13,639 nucleotides of DNA from assembly GCA_036732565.1 (NCBI GenBank), contig DAINCF010000163.1:1-13639 (forward strand). Direction: 5' to 3'. The notes beneath the pieces were generated by a model. The model saw only the letters and a program-made list of their open reading frames with translations. It ran no database searches and was not told where the DNA came from. The position numbers and the translations under genes were made by a program. Below are positions 1 to 8,200 of this stretch, in pieces; the stretch's first letter is position 1, and each line of letters opens with the position of its first letter. The stretch is from JAIVJN01 sp036732565. Its GTDB lineage: Bacteria > Acidobacteriota > Vicinamibacteria > Vicinamibacterales > UBA2999.

Positions 1-1284
1 AATGGGTGGGGGCAGGTCGGCTATTCGGCGACCACACCCGTGCCGCAGCCGTCCAGCGGCGTCCCGACGGTGACCATCGACAACCCGTTTCCGAATGGGC
101 TCATTCAGCCGAGCGGCAACACGCTCGGCCTCCTCAGCGGCGCGGGTACCGAAATTCGTTTCGTCGATCCCGACAAGGGTGCCCCTCGCGTACAGCAGTA
201 CTCCGCGGACATACAGCGGGAGCTCCCCGGCAACATGAGCCTGCTGGTTGGCTACATGGGCCTGACCGGCACCGATCTCAGCTGGGGCGGCACCGGCAAC
301 GCGTTGATCAACATCAATCAGCTCGACCCGAAGTACCAGGCATCGGGGATCGACACGCTGGCGTCGGTGCCGAATCCGTTCTTCGGCGTCGCCGAAGCGG
401 GCGGCTTTGCCGGTCGGCAGACGATCGAGCGCGGCCAACTGCTGCGGCCGTTCCCACAGTTCGGCAACATCCAGATGCTGCAGTCCACGGGTGCCCGCTC
501 GCAGTACCACGCCGGCGTCATTCAACTCCGCAAGCGGAACACCGGCTGGTGGGGCGGCAACTTCAGCTACACCTACAGCCGCCTCAACGACAACCAGTTC
601 GGTCAGGGCAACTACTACTCGAGCGCGCCGCTGCTGCAGAACAACTACACGGTGATTCCGGATTCGCCGTACTACGATCCGGACGTCGAGTACGGCCGCA
701 GCCTACTCGACACACCACACAAGGTGGTCCTTGCGCCGCGCGTCGAGCTCCCGTTCGGCGAGGGCAAGAGGTACCTCTCGAGCGGCCTCGGCAACCTGCT
801 GGCCGGCGGATGGTCGATTACCACGGTCGTGACGTTCAATAGTGGGTTCCCGATGGGCGTCAGCCAGCTCGTGACGACGCCCTACCTGATGGGCGGCACC
901 CCGCGGCCGAACATCGTCCCCGGTGAGGACTTCCTCGTCGGAGGCGACATCACGGATCGCATTCGCGCCAATCCGAACGACAACCTGTACCTCAATCGCA
1001 ACGCGTTCGCGACGGCGGCGGCCAATCAGTTCGGCGACGCGCCGCGCACGCTGCCAGGCGTCTACTCGCCATGGCGGAACAACGTCGACCTGTCGATCAT
1101 GAAGACCGTTCGCACGGGCGGGAACACCTCGGCGAGCGTTCGCGTCGAAGTGTTGAACGTGTTCAATCAGGTGCACTGGGCCGAGCCGCAAAGCTCGGTG
1201 TTCGGCAACTCCGCCTTCGGCCAGATCACGAATCAGGCGAACAACATGCGCGTGGCGCAGTTCACGCTCAGATTCGCGTTCTGA
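1..1284 (+). CDS. TonB-dependent receptor, Oar-like, C-terminal part (5' partial)
   Basis: The frame is open from base 1 and ends at TGA 1282-1284, giving 427 residues of a longer protein; the GTG at 40 is internal. This is the outer-membrane beta-barrel end of an Oar-like TonB-dependent receptor. These usually carry an N-terminal carboxypeptidase-regulatory-like domain and a plug, both outside this window. Visible evidence is the alternating aromatic/hydrophobic strand pattern (GNFSYTYSRLND, VRVEVLNVFNQVHW), the DTPHKVVLAPRVELPFGEGK strand-turn typical of acidobacterial members, and a last strand FTLRFAF ending in phenylalanine, the usual signal for barrel assembly. Family role: energy-dependent uptake of large substrates across the outer membrane; the substrate cannot be read here. 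The next gene follows after 233 bases of repeat-rich DNA, so an operon with it is unlikely. The family call is confident, the ligand unknown. Confidence 0.9.
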   Translation, partial: NGWGQVGYSATTPVPQPSSGVPTVTIDNPFPNGLIQPSGNTLGLLSGAGTEIRFVDPDKGAPRVQQYSADIQRELPGNMSLLVGYMGLTGTDLSWGGTGNALININQLDPKYQASGIDTLASVPNPFFGVAEAGGFAGRQTIERGQLLRPFPQFGNIQMLQSTGARSQYHAGVIQLRKRNTGWWGGNFSYTYSRLNDNQFGQGNYYSSAPLLQNNYTVIPDSPYYDPDVEYGRSLLDTPHKVVLAPRVELPFGEGKRYLSSGLGNLLAGGWSITTVVTFNSGFPMGVSQLVTTPYLMGGTPRPNIVPGEDFLVGGDITDRIRANPNDNLYLNRNAFATAAANQFGDAPRTLPGVYSPWRNNVDLSIMKTVRTGGNTSASVRVEVLNVFNQVHWAEPQSSVFGNSAFGQITNQANNMRVAQFTLRFAF

Positions 1285-1292
1285 GCGAGAAC

Positions 1293-1348
1293 GTTCGCCA
1301 CCAAGACACGAAGGACACAAGGAACGCGTTCGCCACAAAGACACGAAG
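1293..1348. repeat. Direct repeat pair of CACGAAG-type intergenic repeat
   Basis: Two 21-base copies, 1293-1313 and 1328-1348, differ at one position (20/21 identical). Both begin GTTCGCCAC and end GACACGAAG. Further short ACACGAAG-like units continue to about 1370. The tract starts nine bases after the receptor stop codon and has no coding character. Similar purine-rich 'cacaaagacacgaag' tracts are, from memory, frequent between genes in acidobacterial and other environmental genomes. Confidence 0.8.
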
Positions 1349-1351
1349 ACG

Positions 1352-1481
1352 CGAAGAACACGAAGAAACGTAGCCACCGGAAGCCACCAAGGGCGCCAAG
1401 GCACCAAGAAGACGTCTTTCAAAGGACGACAATTCTTGGTGACCCTGGTGCCTTTGTGGTTAACCGTCTCCGTGTTCTTCG
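1352..1481. repeat. Long imperfect inverted repeat (possible hairpin RNA or palindromic element)
   Basis: Three nested arm pairs face each other. The outer arms 1352-1362 (CGAAGAACACG) and 1471-1481 are perfect reverse complements over 11 bases. The middle arms 1384-1410 and 1433-1459 match at 19 of 27 positions without gaps; the best block is CACCAAGAA against TTCTTGGTG. The inner arms 1413-1419 and 1421-1428 match with one bulged base. A transcript could fold into one long interrupted stem. It lies between the receptor and the ankyrin gene and has no U-run after it, so it is not a classical intrinsic terminator, though it could still end or stabilise the receptor transcript. With the direct repeats it fills most of the 233-base gap. 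Confidence 0.75.
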
Positions 1482-1517
1482 GCCTTGTTGGCTATCGTGG
1501 TGTTCGGGGCGCGCAGC

Positions 1518-2234
1518 ATGGACCACGCCGCAGCGATACTCTGGGCCGCCCGGGACGGAGACCACCCGGAAGTGCAGACCCTGGTCGGTCAGCGTCCTGA
1601 TCTCGTGCGCGTCAGCGACGAACATCTGAAGACACCGCTTCATTGGGCGGCGGAGCGCGATCACGATCGGGTGGCCGAGGCGCTCATCGCGGCCGGTGCC
1701 GACATCGAGGCGACGACGTCATGGGGCGCAACGCCGCTGGACTGGGCGGCGACGATGGGGAGCACGAAGGTGGCGGATGTGCTGCTCGCGCACGGCGCGC
1801 GCGGCATGAACCTCGTCACCGCGGCGGGTCTCGGCAAACTGGATCTGGTACGCGGGTTCCTCGAGTCTGACGCACCGCTCGCGTCGTTGGGCCGACGGCC
1901 GATGCCGATTGCGGCCGACGAGCACTGGGTCGCCGATTCCGCGGCCATCAAGGGCGATGTGATCTCCGATGCGTTCTATGCCGCGTGTCGCAACGGTCAC
2001 ACCGGTGTCGCGGCCGTGTTGCGGCAGCACGGCGCCGACATCGATGCGAAGGGCGTCTTCGGCGGGAGCGCGTTGCACTGGGCGGCGATCAACGGGCACA
2101 CCCGCACGGTGGCATGGCTCATTTCCCAGGGCGCGGATCGGACGCTCACCGACCACCAGTTCGCCTCGACGCCCGAAGGGTGGGCGGCCGAAGGCCGCCA
2201 CGACGACATTCGCGATCTGCTCCGCCGCGCCTGA
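1518..2234 (+). CDS. Ankyrin-repeat protein
   Basis: A 238-residue protein made almost entirely of ankyrin repeats, a helix-turn-helix scaffold for protein-protein binding. Clear units are residues 38-70 (TPLHWAAE...IAAGADIEA), 71-97 (ATPLDWAAT...LLAHGA), 151-182 (DAFYAACRNGHTGVA... HGADIDA) and 183-215 (SALHWAAINGHTRTV...ISQGADRT). Weaker units cover 5-35 and 217-238, and a degenerate stretch with an insertion spans about 98-150. There is no signal peptide or membrane segment, so it is probably cytoplasmic. I chose ATG 1518. The frame also allows TTG 1485, but that adds only LAIVVFGARS-like residues and starts four bases from the inverted repeat. No strong Shine-Dalgarno is seen before 1518. 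The stop TGA overlaps the first bases of a GAACCTTCGTG repeat, and the giant gene starts 43 bases later. The binding partner is unknown. Confidence 0.88.
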   Translation: MDHAAAILWAARDGDHPEVQTLVGQRPDLVRVSDEHLKTPLHWAAERDHDRVAEALIAAGADIEATTSWGATPLDWAATMGSTKVADVLLAHGARGMNLVTAAGLGKLDLVRGFLESDAPLASLGRRPMPIAADEHWVADSAAIKGDVISDAFYAACRNGHTGVAAVLRQHGADIDAKGVFGGSALHWAAINGHTRTVAWLISQGADRTLTDHQFASTPEGWAAEGRHDDIRDLLRRA

Positions 2235-2250
2235 ACCTTCGTGAGGAACG
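2233..2250 (+). repeat. Single copy of GAACCTTCGTGAGGAACG repeat
   Basis: This 18-base word overlaps the ankyrin stop codon and recurs exactly at 10308-10325, just upstream of the SnoaL-like gene. It is the + orientation form of the repeat family found in arrays around 10268-10318 and 10780-10893. Confidence 0.85.
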
Positions 2251-2264
2251 TCGCGCGGAACCAG

Positions 2265-2270
2265 TACAAT
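2265..2270 (+). promoter_or_regulatory. Candidate -10 element for the giant gene (leaderless start)
   Basis: The hexamer TACAAT ends seven bases before GTG 2278, so a normal sigma-70-type start site would fall on or within a base of the start codon. No convincing -35 (TTGACA-like) is visible 16-18 bases upstream, and the bases between (CCCGCCC) contain no Shine-Dalgarno. This is inferred from spacing alone. Confidence 0.4.
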
Positions 2271-2277
2271 CCCGCCC

Positions 2278-5200
2278 GTGGGACGCAGCGTCCTAGCGAG
2301 CACTTCCGCGGTTCTGCTGACGATCGTCGTCGCCACGACTATCGTCCTATACGCCCAGCCTTCGCCTGCGCCGGGTGGGGTGACCGGCGCCTCTCTGTGG
2401 GTCAAGGCCGACCTCGGTCTGTCGGCGAACGCCAGCAACCAGGTACAGGAATGGCTCGACCAGAGCGGCAGTGGCAACACCACCACGCAATTACGTGCAG
2501 CGGCGCCCCAACACACGGATGCTATCGCCCCCTCGAATGACATCCTGCGCGTGGCGAACGGGATCAACTTCAATCCCACTGTGGATTTCAGCGGCGCGTC
2601 CGGCAAGTCGCTCAAGGGCAACGCAGCGACCCAATGGGACGTCACGCCCATAACCATCTTTGGGGTGGCCTTGCCCGAGGGTGCTCCAGGCGGCGGCGCC
2701 GGTGGCATCTTCGACGGCCTCTCGAATTGGACCGGCGCCGATGCGACCGCGGCGGGCGTTGGCCTTGCTTGGAATGGGACGAGCTATGTTCTAGATGGCA
2801 GTGGCTGCGGCACGGCGAGCACGATTTCACCGGTCGCAGGCCCCAGAGTGCTTCGAGGCATCTACACGAGTGGCACCAATCAGAATGGCGGTAGCGTCTG
2901 GTTGGATGGCGTGCAGGAGGACACCGGCACGAGCTGCGCGACCAACGCGACAACCCTGTTCGAGGTCGGCGGGCGCACCGCGGGATCTGCGACCTTCGAC
3001 AATCGCATTTTCAACGGCAAGATCGCCGAGGTCATCGTCTTCAGGTCCGCCGTTACGGCCGCGGACAGCGACCGGATCGAGTCGTACCTCGCCATCAAAT
3101 ATGGGATCACGCTCCGCCAGACGCCAACCGCCAAGAACTACGCCGATTCGGGTTCGGTGGTCATTTGGGACGCGACGGCAAACGCGGCTTACAACCAGAA
3201 CATCGCCGGCATCGGGCGCGACGACGCCAGCGGCCTCGTCCAGCGGCAGTCGAAGAGCATCAACGCCGGCGAGGTCGTGACCATCGGCCTGGGCACCATC
3301 GCCGCGGACAACCAGGCGAACCCGAACAACTTCCTCACCGACCGAAGCTTTCTCATCTGGGGCCGCAATGGCGGTGCGCCGACCCTCCTAGTGCCCGTAA
3401 TGGGCACGCCTCTCGTTCGCCTGCAGAGCGTCTGGAAGGTCCAAGAAACAGGGGAAGTGGGCGACGTAGTGGTCCGCATCCCCGCGATCCTGCTGCCCGG
3501 CCCCTCCCCGGTGCTCCTCCGTAGCGACAACGACACCTTCGACAGCAGCGACACGCAAGTAGCGCTCGTCTTGAATGGCGCGAACTACGAAACGCCGACA
3601 GCCATCGATGTCGACGATGCTCATTTCTTTACCTTTGGCTCCGATCCGCTGGCGCCTGGCGGTGTCGTCGGCGCGACGTACTGGATCAGACCCGAAGAGA
3701 TGGTCGCGTCGGGCACCACCCTCACCAACTGGGACGACGTCTACGGAGCACATACCACCGAAGTAATCGCTGCCACGGTGGTTCGGGAGCCGTCTACGTT
3801 CAACTTCCACCCGACCGCGAACTTCAGCCCGGGCTACATGGCGTTTGTGGGGCAGCAGCTGCTGTCTGGCGCCACGGCGGGCGAGCAGTTCACGATGCTG
3901 CAGAGCCTGGGCACCCACGCCACGGCTGATGGCTATCCTTCCGAATTTGGCGGCGGTGGCAGCGGACAGACCTGGCAATACGACTGGAGCGACAGCAACG
4001 TCTACAGCGGGTGGGGCAGCACGGTCCGCAAGATCTGGAATCCGTTGTTGGCGCCCGCGGGTGGACCGGCACGAGATGTCCTCCAGCCGCACATTTACAA
4101 CGTGCTGAGCCAGTCCGGCGAGTGGACCGCGCGGTTCGACGGCCTGAGTAACTTCACGACCGCGACCAATACGGTGCAGTTCAACTCGAGCCCCTCGACT
4201 AACACGTATATCGGGGCGTCGCACAACTCGGTCTTCAACGGGCGGATCGCCGAGGTGATCGTGTACGGGCGTGAGCTGACAACGGCCGAGCGTCAGCGGG
4301 TCAACTCCTACGTCGCGGTGAAATACGGCGTGACTTTGGGGACGACCACGAGTCCAATCGACTACCTGACCTCCTCCGGCACGGTGGTGTGGTCGAGCAG
4401 CACCATCTATCAGAACGACGTGGCGGGCATCGGGCGCGACGACAGCTCAGGGTTGAATCAGAAGCAGTCGCGAAGCTTGAACACTGAGAACAGTGGCAAT
4501 CTGGTCACAATCGGCCTGGGAGCCATTGCCGCCGACAATGCGGCGAACGTCAACACCTTTGGCGCGGACCGCACCTTCATGATCTGGGGCGATGACGCTG
4601 GCGCGCCCTTCCTTTCGACACCAATGTCTGGGCTCGTGCCAGGCACGAAGCGATTGACGCGCGTGTGGAAGGTGCAGGAGACCGGGACGGTCGGGACCGT
4701 GCTGGTTCGTGTGCCGCTCGCCGCGCTGGCCGGTAGCAACCAGGTACTGATCCGCAGCATCGACGCCACCTTCGACGCCACGGACACCATCGTGCCGCTG
4801 ACCGCTGACGCGTCTGGGTACGAGGCGCCCTTCGACTTTGCCGATGGGGACTTCTTCACGTTCGCGGCGGTTACGATCGCTGCGCCTGGCGGCGTGAGCG
4901 GGGGTCTGGGCCTGTGGCTCAAGGCCGACCTGGGGGCGACGGTTGACGGCTCGGGCAACTTCGTCAACGGCAGTGGGTGGGTCGATCAGTCGGGCAGCGG
5001 CCGCGACGCGAACTTGATCTTCAGCGATCCGCAGCGGGTCGTCGGCACGGTCAACTTCAACCCGACCGTCCGCTTCGATGGTAACGACTACATGCGTTTC
5101 AGCGCGAGCCCGTTTGCCAATGCGTTCACCGCCGGCGAAGTGTTCACCGTGACCAAGGAAAACGCAGCTGTCGCCGCGGGCAACGGCGGCCCGTACGACT

Positions 5201-8200
5201 TCGGAGGTGGTTCCAACTCGCACTACACCTGGAGCAACGGGGCCATCTACAACGAATTCGGTACCAGCGTCCGTTTCGCGTGGAACCCGACCACCAAGTC
5301 GATCGTGGAAAACAAAGGTGGCGCGATTGCGACAGTCAACGGGCCCAGCGTGGACCCGAGCCTCTTCCACATCTATGCGACGCGATCCGCTCCCGGAATC
5401 TGGGCCGTGGGCTTCGATGGCTTCGACGTGGCGAGCACGGCAAGCCATACGGTGAGCTTCGTGATGGCGGCGGGGAACGAGCACATCGGGGCGACGAGTG
5501 GTGCAATCTTCAACGGTGAGGTGCCCGAGGTCTTCCTCTACAACCGTTCCTTGACGGCGACCGAGCGGCAATGGGTGAACTCGTACCTGGCCATCAAGTA
5601 CGGCGTCACGCTGACGGACGCGGGCGGAGCGGCGCAGAACTACGCGAACTCAGCGGACGCGACGATCTGGACCGGCGTCGCGAACCCTGCTTACCACAAC
5701 GCTGTGGCCGGCATCGTCACCGACGGCGCCTCCGCACTCGATCAGCGCGTGTCGCAATCCATCATTGCGGGCGACCAGATCGCGATCGCGTCTGGCGCGT
5801 TCGACTTCTCTGGCACGATCACCGCGCAATCGCCGCCGGCGACGATTGGCGACGGCTCGTCACTGGTCTGGGGCCACAACAACGGCTCGAATGTCGTGAA
5901 CATCCTCGTGACCGATCCCAATGCGCACGCCGCCGGCATCGACGCGCGCATGGCGAGGATCTGGCGCGACCAGATCACCGGCACGGGACTCCCAGGGCAG
6001 CTGTCGATCCGGATTCCCGCCACGCTTATTGAGATCGCCAACCCCAGTCTCCGGACGCCGGCACTGCTCATCTCGCCGGATCCGACGTTTGCGACAGGCA
6101 CCCGCGTAGTGCCGCTGGCGGCCACCGCCGGCTTTTACACGGCCACGTTCGCGACGTTCGGTGCGACCGAGCAGTACTTCACCATCGCCGGCGCGACCAG
6201 CTTTGTCACGATGACCAAGGCGTTCGCGCCGACAACGGTTGCGATCGGCGGAACGACTCGGCTCGTGTTCACCCTCACCACCTCCAGCCCGGCGCTCGTG
6301 AGCGGGTTTGCATTCACCGATACGCTGCCGAGCGGTCTGATCGTGGCGCCGATGGCGAATGCGACGACTAGTTGCGGGGCTGGTACCGTGAACGCATCCG
6401 GCTCGGTCATCTCGCTCAGCGGCGGGGCAGTCACTGCGTTCGGCACCTGCACCGTTGAGGTGTCCGTCACGACGGCCCCGGCGATCACCTCGCCGCTGCC
6501 GTGTCCGGCGCCCTCGCTGACCAATAGCGCGAGCAACGTCACCGGCCTGTCGCCAAACCTCGAACTCGCGAGCGGCTTCGGTGCGTGTGTCAGTGCCGTG
6601 CTCTCCGCCGACCTGTCCATCGTCAAGACGGCCCCGGTGACGTTCGATGCCGGGGCTACGGTGGCCTACACGCTGACGGCGAGCAACCACGGCCCGTCGA
6701 CGGCGCAGGCCGTCACGATCACGGACGTGCTGCCGGCGCAGTTGGCATTCGTGTCGAGCCCGAACTGCTCGGCCGCCGGCCAGAGCGTAACCTGCAACGT
6801 CGGGACGCTGACATCGGGTCAGGTCGCTCCTGTGACGCTCAACGTGCAAGTGTTGCCAACCCTTCCCGTGGGCACCGTCGTCGACAACACCGCCTCCGTG
6901 AGCTCGACGACGCCGGATCCGAATTCGGCCAACAATGCTTCGTCGGTAGCGTCACCGGTGACTGGCCGCGCAGATGTGCAGATCGTGAAGAGCGTGAGCG
7001 GCGCCACCGTTGCGCCCGGCGATACCTATGCCTACACGCTGACCGTCACGAACAACGGCCCGTCCAGCGCAGCGAACGTGAACGTGACCGACACACTGCC
7101 CACCCAGGCGACGTTCGTGTCATCAGCCGCCGGCTGCACGGCCGTCGGTCAGAGCATGTCGTGCCCGGCGATCGCATCGCTGGCGGTCGGTGCAACGCAG
7201 TCCTTCGACCTCGTCGTTCGGCTCGACCCGAGCTACGTCGGTGATGGCAGCGACGTGCTGAACGTCGCGCTGGCCCTTGCGCAGACGAGCGATCCCTTCT
7301 TGGCGAACAACAGCTCGCGGTTCGGCGCGGCGCCTGTCGGCGGCCCCAACGCGGATCTCGCGATCGTCAAAGACGTGAGCACCGATCCAGTGACGTCGGG
7401 TACGCCCTTCTTCTACCGCCTGACCGTCGCGAATCAAGGACCGTCAACGGCGGCCAACGTAGTCGTGACCGATCCGCTTCCGGTAGGCGTGAGCTTCGTG
7501 TCGTCGCCGGATGGATGCACGGCGGCCGGACAAGTCGTGACCTGTCCCGCCACCGCATCGCTGGTGCCGGGACAGGCGGCCACCTTCGTGCTCGTGGTGC
7601 AACTGGATCCGTCGTATGTCGGCAACGGCAGCGACATCCAGAACGTGGCGTCGGTGTCGTCGACCGCGACGGATCCGGTGCTGAGCAACAACACCAGTAA
7701 TCCAGCGACGCCCGTGATCGGCACGCCGGAAGCCGATGTGGCCATCGCGAAGGCCGTGGTCGAGCCCAGCGTGGCCCCGGGCGGGATCTTCACGTATCGC
7801 CTGGTCGTGACCAACGCCGGCCCGTCGACGGCGCTCGGCGTGGTCGTGACCGATCCGTTGCCGTCCCCAGTCACCTTCGTGTCGTCGCCGCAGGGCTGCG
7901 CGGCGGCGGGCCAACTCGTCACGTGTCCGCCGCTCGGCTCGATGGCAGTCGGCACGAGCGTGACCTACGACATCCGCGTGCGGCTCGAGCCGCTCTACCC
8001 CGGCGACGGCAGCGATATCGTCAACATCGCGACGTCCACATCGTCAACGCGCGATTCGGTGCCATCGAACGGCACGAGTGCCCCGGTGACGCTCTCGGTG
8101 ATTCTGACCGGCGTCGACATCGGCGTCGCGCTCGCGGCATCACCAGTCACCACGGTCATCGGTGACCTCGTTACGTTCTCCACCAGCGTCACCAATCTGG

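Noticed and set aside
6..842. A 278-residue + strand frame overlapping the receptor
   Set aside because: Arginine/histidine-rich shadow in another frame; the receptor frame carries the barrel signatures.
1485..1517. TTG 1485 as the start of the ankyrin gene
   Set aside because: It lies only four bases from the inverted repeat, and ATG 1518 is followed at once by the first ankyrin-like helix.
1719..2708. A 329-residue open frame on the - strand across the ankyrin/giant gene junction
   Set aside because: Low-complexity shadow translation covering two well-supported genes; no domain or start signal.
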